DNA from: Erpobdella octoculata
Taxonomy: Eukaryota > Annelida > Clitellata > Hirudinida > Erpobdellidae
Direction of reading: 5' to 3'
Assembly (NCBI GenBank): GCA_963978895.1
Contig: OZ022241.1
Span: 3,533,496-3,597,495, forward strand
Length of the DNA stretch: 64,000 nt
The notes under the pieces are model-generated. The model searched no databases and was not told the origin of the DNA. It saw only the letters and a program-made list of their open reading frames with translations. Both the position numbers and the translations under genes were made by a program. Positions 24,044 through 36,539 of the stretch are shown here, piece after piece; the first letter of the stretch is position 1; each line of letters starts with the position of its first letter.

Positions 24044-26226
24044 CTCATGAAACCAAATTCTGTACCACTAATGGTAACAGGCAGAGCATGGAAGACCTTT
24101 GATCGTGATCTTTTTTTACAGGATCTCAAATCAAGCAAACTCTGCACTGAGGACAGCAGCTGGAGCGGCCTTGGACCGGATGAAATGGCTACGATGTACA
24201 ACAGAATACTGACCGATCTTGTTGAGAAGCATGCTCCACGTCGGTCAGCCTTGAGAAATTATCGTCCGATCACTCCATGGTTCAATACTGCTTGCGGCGA
24301 GCAGAAACGAAAAGCTCGTTCTCTTGAAAGAATTTACAGAAGAACCCGACTGATCTCTGACCGTGATAAATGGGTTGCGCAGTTACGTTTTTGCCAGGAT
24401 TTTTATAGGAGAGCACAGGATGCGTACTGGCAAAATACGATTGCGGAGAGTGCAGGAAACGCAAGCAAGCTGTGGAGAGATTTGTCTGCCGTGATGGGAA
24501 AGAAACGATCTTTCATTCTTCAGGATGGTCTGACTGCAGAGCAATTCATGAGTTCTTTTGAGAAGAAGGTCACGGACGTCCGAGCGTCTACCCTTGATTC
24601 GGATACGCCTGAGTTCAACACCTTCTCTGGAGAACGTTTCAGCAACTTTGCGACTCTTACTAAGGATGACGTCAAGGACCCAATTAAGAACTCTCCAACC
24701 AAGTCATGTGGTCTAGACCCGGCGCCAACATGGCTCATCAAAGAATTTTCAGAAACCTTGTCCCCATTTGTTACAGATCTGTTTAATAAATCGTTGGTCA
24801 CTGGTCACTTTCCGGTCCCATTCAGAGTGGCCGAGGTCACGCCAATCTTGAAAAAATCTACGCTGGATGTTTCTCTGCCTGCCAGTTATCGCCCAGTTTC
24901 GAATATTCAGTTCATCTCTAAGGTTTTGGAACGGGCGGTTAACAAACAAATTCAACATCACCTGGATGGACACAACCTTCTGCCGGAGCATCAGTCTGCC
25001 TATCGGAGGTGCCGTTCGACGGAAACTGCATTGCTCAAGGTTACTTCGGATGTTCTCCTGGCAACCGATCGAGGGTGGTAACACTGCTCGCTATGCTCGA
25101 TCTCAGCGCTGCATTCGATTGCGTTGATCATGGAATCCTCGTGACCAGATTGGAGCGTACATTTGGCATTGATTCTGTTGCTCTTCGGTGGATCGGTTCG
25201 TATCTTTGCGATCGGAGGCAGTGTGTTCGTTATGGAGGTATCCTTTCTGGTTGGTCCTCGATTGTGTGTGGTGTTCCACAAGGTTCAATTCTAGGATCGC
25301 TATTCTTCATTGCATACACTTCAGATGTTTTTGCCCTGGTTGCTCAACGTGGTTTCAATATTCATGGTTATGCTGATGATCTACAAATCTACGATCATTG
25401 CGGCACTGAGAGTATCGGTGTGCTCGCGGACAGATTGGACGGCTGCGTTTCGGAGATAATGGAATGGATGAAATGCAATCGACTAAAGTTAAATGCCTCC
25501 ATGACAGAGGTCATTCTACTGGGATCCTCTAGACGTCGGTTGCACTGCACCTTTGACGAGATCAATATAGCTGGAAACATCATTCGTCTCGTCGATAGGG
25601 TTCGCAATCTTGGGGTCATCATAGATTCTCAACTGACTTTCAGCGAACACGTTGCAAAATTGGTCAACACCAGTTACTACCATCTACGACAGATGAGGTC
25701 AGTTCGCAAATCCCTCACGGTCGATTCTTCGCATGCACTTGCCCGCGCTTTGATCTTGTCTAGACTTGATTATTGTAATTGTCTACTCAGTGGAATACCG
25801 GATCTGTTAATGAGGCGGCTTGATGGTGTCATGCGTGCCACGGCTAGGCTGATTCTCCGATTGCCTCGATACGGTCATGTCACTAAAGCGATTCACGACC
25901 GACTACACTGGCTGAACATGCAGGCGCGTATCGACTTCAAGCTATCTCTCACTGCGTACCGATGCCTCCATGGTTCTGCGCCGTCATACCTCTCCGGTCT
26001 GTGCATTCCGGTGACTCAGTTTCCTGGCCGATCTCACCTTCGCTCGGCTTCTTCCGGTCAGCTTCTTGTTCCTTCCTGCGGAACCAGGACGTTTGGACCG
26101 AGGGCTTTTGCAGTTTCTTGTCCAACTACCTGGAACAATCTACCGATTGAACTTACCGATCCGGCGTGTGTCGATAGCGTTTATGTTTTTAGGAAACGAC
26201 TTAAAACTCATTTTTTCTTCGCATGA
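24044..26226 (+). pseudogene. LINE reverse transcriptase ORF, frameshifted
   Basis: The first frame, to 25081, carries the pre-RT linker and RT motifs 0-2 (KSCGLDPAPTWLIKEF, AEVTPILKK, ASYRPVSNIQFISKVLERAV, LPEHQSAYRR). The second frame, to the stop at 26224-26226, carries LLAMLDLSAAFDCVDHGIL, VPQGSILG, the catalytic GYADDLQIY (YADD codons 25369-25380) and the C-terminal domain. The two frames meet at about 25070, where one base seems to be missing after the codons for ATDRG. This single lesion and the missing endonuclease make the copy inactive. Apart from these, the frame is well kept over 2 kb, so the insertion is not very old. Confidence 0.9.
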
Positions 26227-26364
26227 CGAACGGATATTGACCCTTTTTGTTTCTGATGTGTGATTCTGTTCGTTCGTTTATTTTGGCACTACCGCCTCGT
26301 GCTCTGCGAAATTTTTCTTTTTAGAGAGCACGTTAAATAAATAAATAATAATAATAATAATAAG
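24044..26364 (+). mobile_element. 5'-truncated non-LTR retrotransposon (LINE)
   Basis: The element begins abruptly in the linker after a missing endonuclease domain. It contains the reverse transcriptase and C-terminal domain, and ends in a 3' UTR with an (ATAA/TAA)n tail at 26334-26364. It is much more GC-rich than its AT-rich surroundings. 5' truncation and a simple-repeat tail are hallmarks of target-primed reverse transcription. The type of C-terminal domain (LHWLN...RIDFKL....Y..LHG.AP.YL) places it in the CR1/L2/jockey-related assemblage; I cannot fix the clade. Confidence 0.88.
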
Positions 26365-29300
26365 AAAACTATTAAAACACCACAATGAAGCCAACATCGA
26401 ACTGTACAAAAACTCGTCAACCTTGGAATTTCTGTGCTCGCAGTCTTTTTGTTTTACTAATCCACTCATTTGCCGTGGTGGTAATAGTTATAATTAAGAA
26501 GCTGAAAGACTATATAGTACTTAAATTCAATTAATTGATTAATTAAATTAAATTATAGTAATTAAATGGATATCATAATAGTTTTTTTAGTTTTTTAAAC
26601 TTGTTGATTTATTAAGATTTTCAAATACTCGTCAGCCTTGGAACTTCTGCGCTTGCAGTTTGTTATAGATCTTTGTTGTAGTGTAATCTGCAGTGTTGGT
26701 AATGATCCTGAAGCCAGAAATTATTTTTCGATAATTATTATTGCTAAGCACAGTGGTTTTATTTAAGCTCAGTGCTGATTGAAAGTAAAGCCATTATTCA
26801 TAAGAAAACAGTTCCTAATTCACAGTTTCTGGGAGAGTAAACTTTTTTCTCTAAAATAATAAATTAATACCAACTACAATAATATATATACATCTTTTTT
26901 TATAAAACTTTCACATTTTGGTTTTACTATTTTATCAACTACAAATCTATTTCTAGTTTTCATGGTTCAGTTTATTTGGAATGCCAGAAAGAAGCAAATT
27001 TTTAGTAGTACGTTTAAAATTTTAATAAAACAGATCATTAAATTAGAAGTCTGCAATAAAGTTTGGAAAATTTTGAAAATTTGAGATAAAACTGAAAAAA
27101 TAATAAGAAATGAAAAAAATTAATTCTATTGAAAATCAGAAACCAGTTTTGGGGTTTTTTAAATAATTTATTCTTTTTTAATATTGATTGGCTTGGACGT
27201 ATGCAGATTTACGCCAAATTGAAAGTTGAATAAACAAATAACAATCAAGAAACAAGAGAAAAACTCAACAATTTCAACTAAAATCTTAAACTAAATTTGA
27301 AATGTTCAGCCGTAATAAAATAAGTAAAAATGCTATAAAAACTTTAACTCAAAACAAGCTTTGTTAAAAAAGAATAAACTCGAAACCACGATTTGTAAAT
27401 GTTATTTCTAATTAACATTTAAAAAAAAACAATTGTAATAATTAAGTGACGCTTCAAAACGTCTTTAATTGAAATCATTTTTTAACTTTAAAAATCTCGC
27501 AAAAACTTAATTTAAATCAAACATTGATTTTCAGTATCCCGGTATGTTAGTATGTTGACAACGTGTGTCATATCAACGTTTATGAGTTCCTAACTGCCAA
27601 AGTCATACCAGTTCATACAACTGGCAGCAAAGTTTTTTTTTTATCAACAGTTACAGAAGTGTGTCAATACTTTTATTTACTTCTAAAAATGTGTTTTACT
27701 GTTTGTATGATTGATTTGTAACTCTTATTTTTTTCAGCAAACTCAGCCATTATAATGTACTAGATGCACAAAACGAAAAACAAATTATAAATAAGATTGT
27801 AATGCGATTAACAATTTTAATCAGGTTATTCAGATCGTAAAAAATGTTTAGTGCAAATTAATCAAACAAGTAATATTACAGTAATTGTTTTATGAGTTTT
27901 TTTTAAATAGCTAAAACACACAATAATGTAAAATAGTAATATACTTGTGATGTAACGTTTATAATTGTTTAATGTACATTTAAATTTAAAAAAAAACAGT
28001 TAAATTTCGCAACATTGTTATTTAATTTGCTATGATTTAATATTAAAGTAACTCATTTTTTTGTGTAAAATTTATTTAAACAGTTAAAGAAATAACAAAA
28101 TTAAATTAAGCCTTTTTTCTCTTCTTTTTGAATTCTATTTCGGAAGTTTAAATAGTGATAGTAGCATGTTCAGTAAATCTGACAACAACTTGTTTACATT
28201 GAGAAATCAGTTTTTCTCATAAACTATGTTGATGGAGTTTCTAAATATTTAGTTGCAATTCATGCTAATTCAGGATATATTGATTTGTGCACTTTCCTCT
28301 TTCAAAGAGCTACGTCGTTTTTTTAATTAGTTTATAGCTGTATGAAATGGTTCTACTATAAACTCAAATAAAAAATCGTTAAATACATCAACTTCAAATA
28401 TAATACAAAACTAGAGTTGAAAAATCCACTCGTAATTAAATTATACCGATCAATTATAAAATTTGTATTATTATCAATATAACGTGGTTAAATTCAAGTG
28501 CTTAAAAAATGATTAACATTTGTTAATCTGGTTCAACAATATTTTCAATAATTCTGAATGATTTATTGTTTTATAAAAACCTTTGAAGCTTAACAAAATT
28601 GAGAAAACACCTCAATGAAGACAACATCGAACCATATAAATTTTCACCAACTTGGTAATTAAGCAGCTGTGGTCAGAGTGCAATTTGAGACGTCTGTGGT
28701 TTTGGTTTTCGTCAGTTAATGTAATAAATAGTAATAATTAGTTATCTTTAATTGATGGTCGTTACAAGTGCTTTGTGTAAACAAGTTTGAATAACAATTA
28801 TATCATATAATTTAGTAGTTGCTTTGAATACTGTTTGCATAACAACTTTTTTATGTGTTTTCTTTTAAATTGTTTGATCAACAAACAAGCTTTCAACTAA
28901 ATAAAAAACAATCATCTCAATTTAATAGCAAATTATGTTGAACATGAATGCAGACATATTTTGTTAAGATACCTAAATACATTTGCTAATACATGATTCA
29001 ATTAAAAAAACTTAATTTGAACATCTTGTGTATTTGAAATAGAAGTGTTTGTTGAAAAACTCGTTTTTTACTTGCTTAAATTTTAATCAACATCATCATT
29101 TCAATCCACTGTTAACAATAATTGTTGGCATTGTTTGAAATTATGTTTTTGGTTGATATAGTTCATTTTCTAAACTTTAATACAATCAATGTTAGACCTC
29201 ATATCAGTTCATCTAAAAATAGTTGAACACACAACCGGAAGCATGTTTTTTCATTATTAATTTCAACAAGAAATCACCAATAACAATAATTTGATAAACA

Positions 29301-29965
29301 ATAATTGTAATTTGAACATCGATAAATGCTTTCAAAAAATTCAAATTTGGTCCAATTAAATGTTCACAGAAACAAGGTTATAAGTGATGTTATTAAAAAC
29401 AAATACTCTTAATATTTGCGTTTCGGTAACAAAATAAATTGAATTTTATCCAATAAAGATAAAATATTGTGTATTGAATTGTTTTTAATAATAATCCGTT
29501 TTACTAAATTTTCAGATTGATTAAAAACAATTTGAAAAATAAATGAAAAAAAACCAGCTATATTTGAAAAATAAGTTAAACTTTTTTTTAAAACAAAGTT
29601 TTACTTTAAATAAACACTTATTTTTTTTAAATAGGTTGACAAAGTAAACAATGCAAAAGTTTATTTTACAAGGAGTTTTTTTTTATAAAAAATATTTACT
29701 GTAAAATTAATTCTTGTTTTATCTTGCCCTCACGCACATCTCTGCTTGTGTTATTTTTGCTCATATTACAAGCAACTCAAACGAAAGCCACACAACTACT
29801 TAGGCTAGATAAGGCAGTTAAATTTAGGCTATTTCAGAGTCTAAGTCGGCTTGTTAGTTTAATTTTTTTTAAATATGCAAAAGGTTTTTTTAAGAAGTGT
29901 TAAAATTTATAGAAAAATGAACGATCAGTTTTTAATTTATTAAAAACAATACTTAATATAACGTA
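26365..29965. other. AT-rich intergenic DNA without recognised genes
   Basis: About 3.6 kb with no ORF I can support. Two copies of a dispersed motif occur: aaacaccacaatgaagccaa at about 26375 and aaacacctcaatgaagacaa at 28602. Both are followed by acatcgaac and, further on, a cgtcaaccttgg-like stretch. Confidence 0.5.
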
Positions 29966-30116
29966 CTAGCTGGGTAACCCGGCGCTGCCCGGGCATCTTT
30001 ACATCTATTGAAACATTTATGCAGATACTTTTGATTTTTAATTAAAAGAAATACAACAAACACATACACTCATTTTATTGCAAAGCTTTCTGATGCACAA
30101 TGTTTTTTGTTTTTCC

Positions 30117-30667
30117 CTACGGTGCATATATGTACAAATTGTTCGGGCTTCGAACACGGGAACATGCCACATACAGCTGACCATGTGAGAAGCAAGGGGC
30201 TTCCAAGTTAATGCCAGCCACTTTCAACGACTGGCCTTGAGCTTTGTTGATGGACATTGCAAAGGCCAGACGCACAGGAAACTGTAAACGCTTTAAAGTG
30301 AATGGCAAATCACTCGGAATGAGCGGTATTCTGGGAATGAAAACATTTTCACCTTGTGCACAGCCAGTCAAGATTGTAGTTTCGATGAGGTTGTTGGTCA
30401 GCGCCTTGATAGTTAATCGGGTACCATTGCATAACCTAAAAAATTTATTATTATTAATATTAGATCCTAAATGAACACTTTTTAATGCAATACAACATTA
30501 ATTAATTAAAATATTAATTAATTAAAATAACATAAAATTACTTACCTCAGTCGGTCAGCCTCTAATCTAATCTGATGTTGTTCAACTGATTGGTTGGACC
30601 TGGCAGCAGCCACTCTTTTTGAAGCTGGGGTCTTTCTTCCAGTAGATGACTTCCTTTTTAGAGGCAT
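30117..30667 (-). CDS. Spliceable mini-Helitron protein: Rep/helicase N-terminus joined to helicase C-terminus
   Basis: Exon 1 is 30667-30546 and exon 2 is 30435-30117, with a GT-AG intron (donor ag/gtaagt, acceptor ttttttag) and 146 aa in total. Exon 1 gives a basic N-terminus starting [18 protein letters not shown], of the type that opens Helitron Rep-helicases. Exon 2 enters in frame at [13 protein letters not shown] and continues through [38 protein letters not shown] (helicase motif V region) and QLYVACSRV (motif VI), ending [12 protein letters not shown]. The Rep nuclease (HUH) and helicase motifs I-IV are absent, so it cannot transpose itself. Yet start, splice sites and frame are all preserved, with the deletion apparently falling inside an intron. 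Whether it is expressed is unknown. Confidence 0.72.
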
Positions 30668-30877
30668 TAGTAAAAGATATGAACAATAAATGTATTTATT
30701 AATTCTGGATCTCCTCTCTGAAAAGATAATCTTATAACGTAATCATGTCCAATGCAACGAATGAAATAAAAAACGTAAAGAAATTTACATTAATAGTTAT
30801 ACTATTATACTTAAAATACATTAATAGTTATACTATTATACTTAAAATACATTAATAGTTATACTAATTAGTAGTTA

Positions 30878-30922
<45 letters not shown>

Positions 30923-31219
30923 ATATATATAAAAGAACATGTCCTGACTGACTGACTGACTGACTGACTGACTGACTGACTGACTGACTGACTGACTGAC
31001 TGACTGACTGACTGACTGACTGATAATCAACGCCGAGCTCAAACGCCTCATCCTAGGAACGTGAAATTTGGAACTTATATTACTGTTATAGCGTAAACAT
31101 CCGCTAAGAAAGGATTTTTGAAAATTTTGCTCCTGAGGGGAAAAAACTGGAAAACAAACTTTTTTCTAAAACAATGTATATCTCGAAAACCAAAAATGAG
31201 GAGATTTTAAAATTTGGTA

Positions 31220-31829
31220 TATAGATTCTTTTTAAAAAATAAAAAGATACGTGTTTCACAATTTTTTGAAAATTCGGTTTCCCGGACCTCAAATGTGGGT
31301 TGGAAAATTGGGTTATTTGGTTTTTAAAGTAGCTTCAACTCAAAAATTTTTAATGCTACAGGAGTAAAAATTAGCGTTTAGTTTCTACTCCAAAAATAAT
31401 GAAATACGTATTTTAGCATTTTTTGAAAATTTGGTTTCCAGGACTTCAAATGTGGGGTGGAAAATAGGGCTAATAGTCTTTTATAGTAACTGCTACTCAA
31501 AAACAGTAAATACCACAGATGTAAAAATTATTATTTAGTTTCTTTTCTAAAAATAAAGATATACGTGTTTCACCATTTTTTACAAATTTGGTTTCCCGGA
31601 CCTCAAATGTGGGTTGAAAATTGGGTTATTTGGTTTTTAAAGTAGCTTCTACTCAAAAACTGTTAATGCTACAAAAGTAAAAATTTGTATTTAGTTTCTA
31701 CTCTGAAAATAATGATATACGGGTTTCACAATTTTTTGAAAATTTGGTTTCCAGGACTTCAAATGTGGGGTGGAAAATAGGGTTATTTGGTTTTTAAAGT
31801 AACTGCTACTTAAAAATTGTAAGTGTTAA
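31220..31829 (+). repeat. 157-bp tandem repeats inside the Helitron, alternating A-B-A-B
   Basis: The anchor ggtttcc occurs at 31276, 31433, 31590 and 31746, a period of 156-157 bp. Units alternate between a cccggacctcaaatgtggg type and a ccaggacttcaaatgtgggg type, so the higher-order unit is about 313 bp. The same two types recur in the second half at 32146 and 32303. Confidence 0.88.
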
Positions 31830-32439
31830 TCTATATATATAAAAGAACATGTCCTGACTGACTGACTGACTGATTGACTGACTGACTGACTGATAATCAA
31901 CGCCGAGCTCAAACGCCTCATCCTAAGAACGTGAAATTTGGAACTTATATTACTTTTATTGCGTAAGCATCCACTAAGAAAGGATTTTTGAAAATTTTGC
32001 TCCTGAGGGGAAGAAACTGGAAAACAAACATTTTTCTAAAACAATGTATATCTCGAAAACCAAAAATGAGGAGATTTTGAAATGTGGTATATGGATTCTT
32101 CTTGAAAAAGAAAAAGATACGTGTTTCACCATTTTTTGAAAAATCGGTTTCCCGGACCTCAAACGTGGGTTGGAAAATTGGGTTATTTGGTTTTTAAAGT
32201 AGCTGCTACTCAAAAACTGTAAATGCTACAGGAGTAAAAATTAGTATTTAGTTTCTACTCCAAAAATAATGAAATACGTGTTTTAGCATTTTTTGAAAAT
32301 TTGGTTTCCAGGAAAATAAGGTTATTTGGTTTTTAATGTAATTGCTACTCGAAAACTGTAGATGCTACAGGAGTAAAAATTAGTATTTTGAGGTTTTGTG
32401 CCGGTTAAAAGTAGATGAGTTCAGTTTATCACCGGACGG

Positions 32440-32745
32440 ACGGGCCAAGCAGTTATTTTAGGGTCTTCATACGGCCCTGCCCAAACCTTAAATCAAGGAG
32501 GGATGGGCCGAGATTTTTAACCAAGTATATAGACATTTTAGTGATTTTAGGGTGTTTCGACGGGCCGGGCTAAACCTGAAGTCAAGGTGGGACGGGCCGA
32601 TGTTTTTCATCAAGTATATAGAACTTCTATGCCTGTAAAAACGGGACGGGCCCATATTAAACGGGCCGTGCCAGGCCAGGAATTTCGGTTTTTGAAACGG
32701 GCTGGGCCAAGTTGTCGACGGGCCGAGCCGAGACCTAAAAAATTG
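32440..32745. repeat. GC-rich island with repeated acgggcc motifs
   Basis: Between the Helitron internal repeats and its 3' end lies a conspicuously GC-rich stretch. It contains at least six occurrences of gacgggcc or acgggccg-like words, spaced irregularly, with two aagtatatag-type words between them. It is not recognisably coding. It may be the body of another nested element. Confidence 0.5.
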
Positions 32746-32824
32746 ATCCATGCAGTACTCTACTATATATGTACGGTTCAAATTCTCTAATTTCATGCGA
32801 GCGAAGCCGCTACGGGCACTGCTA

Positions 32825-32956
<132 letters not shown>

Positions 32957-33993
32957 TATATACTCACTCACAATTTTCTTTTTTAAGTCTGTAAAGCACA
33001 AAATAATATCTATTAGACTAAAAGTAGCCCAAAATAATTTCTGTTAGAGGTTAGACGGTCTAGTCTAACCGTTAGACTGGTAGAGCGATAATGATAACCT
33101 GAAACACAACGACCGAAACAATTTACAATTTAATATATACACAACAATAATAATTAGAAAATTAAATAATATAATAATAGTAGCCTAAGTTTTAAAATTA
33201 CTTTGATTTCGAGAAACCGAGAAGATAAACAGCGAATGTAAACAAAACATAGCTCTGATACAATAGCGAATATATTTAAAAAAATTAATTTTCTTAAACA
33301 TTCAAAAACATTTGAACGATATAGAGTAATTAAAAAAATTAAAGAAAATAATAGTACTTTTGATATAATTGATATAAGTAAAATAATACTCACTTTTGAT
33401 TTTGAGAAATCGCGACAACCAACAACGGCGGAACCGAAGGCGACGGAAACCCTCAGCTTGTTAAGCTGCGATATAATTGCATAGACGAAAATATTTCTAA
33501 AAATTAATTTTCTAAAACCATTCAAAACAATTTTTTTAAATAAAAAAGACATTATTTAGGTGGCAAATGTTTATTATGTAAAATTTCGTGCAAATCCCTT
33601 CATTGGTTTTGGCGTTATTAAAGAACGGACTTGACCCATTTGTCTTTTATATATATAGATAAGTAAAAGGTATTTCTTCATATAGATTTGAAAGTTTTTT
33701 TTATTTGATCCTTAAACATTTCTCATATCAGGTATATATAAGATTTTGGTCAATTTTCTTTTAGATTTGGTATCATAAAAAAAACAATTATTATCATAGA
33801 AAAACAGTTCACCAAAAAATAGAAGAACTAAAAATTGTAAAAATCTACAAAAAAACGAATAATTACTAGCTGAGACACCTCTGTTTAAGCACTTGTGTTT
33901 TGCTTATAGTTAGATTTTTAGTAACCAATTTCAGCGGTTCCAGGAAAATTTTACCGCGATGGCTACTTCATTTACTTTGAAGACACATACAGT

Positions 33994-34165
33994 CTAACTC
34001 CTCTTCGCTGATTGCGAGCCAGTCCCAAGCCTGGAGAAAGGAGGAGGGAAAAGTAAAAAGGATCAAATTCTGATCCACAACAGAAAGTACTTAAGTGCTT
34101 CCTACATACAGCCATTAGAGTCTTAAAACACCTGGTGTAAAGGACTATAAACTATTATAAATAAA
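33994..34165 (+). mobile_element. Copy of the poly(A)-tailed SINE family, plus orientation
   Basis: It reads taactcctcttcgctgattg, gcgagccagtcccaagcctg, then gaaaggaggaggg and ggatcaaattctgatcca, and ends acaccTGGTGTAAAGGACTAT plus ataaactattataaataaaa. It is full-length relative to the copy at 18761-18930, in opposite orientation. No clear target duplication was found by eye. Confidence 0.7.
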
Positions 34166-34667
34166 ATCATTAACGGTTATCGGTATTTCTGCACTTCTTA
34201 AAAAACTAACAATAATTTGTCATATACTTTTTGAAAGTTTATTTTTACGTTTTATGTTGATCTCCATAAGTAGCAATTGAGTAATTAAAAAACATGTTTA
34301 AAACACCAAAAACAAAATCCGGCAGAGAAACATTATTCCGACACAACTTTGATATTATTTAGATCTAAAAGTCTGCGAACTAACAACACATCGTCAAATT
34401 AACAATGAAATCATATTCAACAAATTTATGATAAATTTTCTCAGAACCAAAACTATGACTTAGATACATGCTTAGGAAAGTTTTCAAGCTGATTCGACAT
34501 ATTGAAGATTAAGATTGTTCGAATGGCAAAGGCTGATCTGTCACGTGAATCACATTTTTGAAATTTCTTTGCTGGAACGTGTTTCTTTAAGTAGACAGAT
34601 TATTTTTACAGTTCCCCTTAAAATTCCAAGTCCTCCCACTTCAAATGGTATGCGGACTTTTCATCAA

Positions 34668-34818
34668 ATGATGAACCGTCCTCTTGATGAATAGTCCATT
34701 GATGAATAGTCCTTTGATGAATAGTCCCTTGATGAATAGTCCTTGATGAACAGTCCTTTGATGAATCGTATTTTGATGAACAGTCCTTTGATGAATCGTA
34801 TTTTGATGAACAGTCCTA
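34668..34818. repeat. Short minisatellite (about 17-bp unit, tgatgaatagtccttt)
   Basis: About nine imperfect units of tgatga(a/c)(t/c)(a/c)gtcctttt type, some with cgtatttt in place of agtccttt. Length varies between 15 and 17 bp, so the minus-strand reading frame through it is not meaningful. Confidence 0.85.
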
Positions 34819-35114
34819 GAATCCTTCAAATATCTTAGTTACGCTTCTGGATCTACAACCTATGTTAGTTGGCCTACTGTTGTTTTATTGTTTAATTTAT
34901 CATGATTAAAAAGAAATTATTGTTATGAACTACCAAATTGTCAACAGTACTGTCATTTTTATAAACATCCATCCAGATGTAACTATTACCTTATTGGTTG
35001 TATCAATTTGAGCTTACTAGAAAAAGTTGTTGATTCAGTAGCGGTATCGAGATATCCTTGGGTAAAATTGTGTTCAGAAGGATTGATTCAAGAGAACATC
35101 TAAAATAATTGAAT

Positions 35115-35470
35115 TACATGTAAAAGAAAAAACGAATTTTTCAACACACATTTTTATTTCTAATACTCTCAATTTAGAAATACGAAAGTTATTCAAATTG
35201 AGTTTTTCGGTTTTTTAAATACCAATAAATTTATTATTTTTAAATACCACTAAATTTATTATTTGTTAATACCACTAAAGTTATTATTTGTAAATACCAC
35301 AAAATTTATTATTTGTAAATACCACTACATTTATTATAAAAACTACGTCGAAAATACTTGAATCGTGTATTGCCATCCAGCTATGCTGAATGTTTCAGCT
35401 TCCTAGCTAGTCAAAAAGCTGTTTAAATTTTACTACAAGATTTCGTAGAGAGAACCACACGCACACACAC
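35115..35470. repeat. Dispersed repeat shared with 61675-61885
   Basis: Both loci share aaaaacgaatttttcaa-like sequence, atttagaaatacgaaag, ttcaaattgagttttt and gctatgctgaa(t/a)gtttcagc. They also share ctagctagtcaaaaagctg and a following acaagattt...gagaga. This copy additionally contains four short (accactaaatttattattt) tandem units at 35216-35340. Class unknown. Confidence 0.7.
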
Positions 35471-36539
35471 AAACAAACAAACAAAGATAAGAAGTTTAAC
35501 AAAAATGTGTGAAACACATTGAATTCAATGTTATATTATTCGTTATAAATTTAAAGTGTGTTTTTGTATTTTTATAAATTATTTATTAATAACAAAAATA
35601 TAGTTTATTCTATGAAAAATGAAGTTTCGAGTTTTGCGTTTTATTTGCTCAGCATCTGGATAAAGCACAAACAATAAACTTACGTGATCTTTATTTAATA
35701 GTTAACTGTTAATTGTTTTATAGCTCATTTATATGGTAAGGTTTTAATCAAATTTCAGCAGGTGGACAACTGGGTGGATGAGAATATTAAAAATTTGAGA
35801 GTGAATGACCGAGAAGTGAAATTAATAAAACAAAACAATTACACGTTTTGTTGCAATTTCGTTGTCTACATCGTGTTTTCTGTTAAAGCTAACCTTTTTT
35901 TTAAAAAACTCTTTTAATTTATAAAGTCATCTTAAAAGATGCTCTTAAAAAATCTAAAAAGAAGCTTTACAAGAGCTTGTTATTCAGGTTTTATAAGAAC
36001 ATTTCTCAATAATAATTTGATTTTTTTTACAAAATTAGCAGTTAAAAAACAGGCAAACCGTAAAACGAGGTATTTTTTACAAAACCGTTTAATTTTAAAT
36101 AAAGATAACTAAAAAAATTAATGTTCTTTTGAATATTTCTCGACAGGTGAAAGTTGACATCTTTATTTTTGAAGATTAACTGATTTATTGTGTTTGTCAT
36201 TCAACCGTTAAAACAACGTTTTTATATTAATGTTTAATTGACAATCTGGTTGCTTTTTTACTAACTGTATATATCATATGGTGCATAAATATACCAAATA
36301 AATACATTCATTGTTTGGGGTAGAATCGAAAAATATAATCAATTCTTTTAAACTTAGGTAATTAAAATAAAAGAATCAAAGTTTTGCTTAATTTGAAAAG
36401 CTTCCAAACATTCAATATTTTTATACTTACAAACAAGGAAACAGTTTAATTAAACTGCAGTAACATAATAGTTTAAAAAAATAATTTAAGATTTTTTTTC
36501 TATATAAAACAGTTAAGACACCTCCGACACTAATTATAC
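35471..36539. other. AT-rich intergenic DNA
   Basis: No supported gene or recognisable mobile element; only short AT-driven frames. Confidence 0.5.

Noticed and set aside
30900..31900. (ACTG)n and 157-bp repeats as a CRISPR-like array
   Set aside because: The repeats are contiguous, without unique spacers, lie within Helitron ends, and the genome is eukaryotic.
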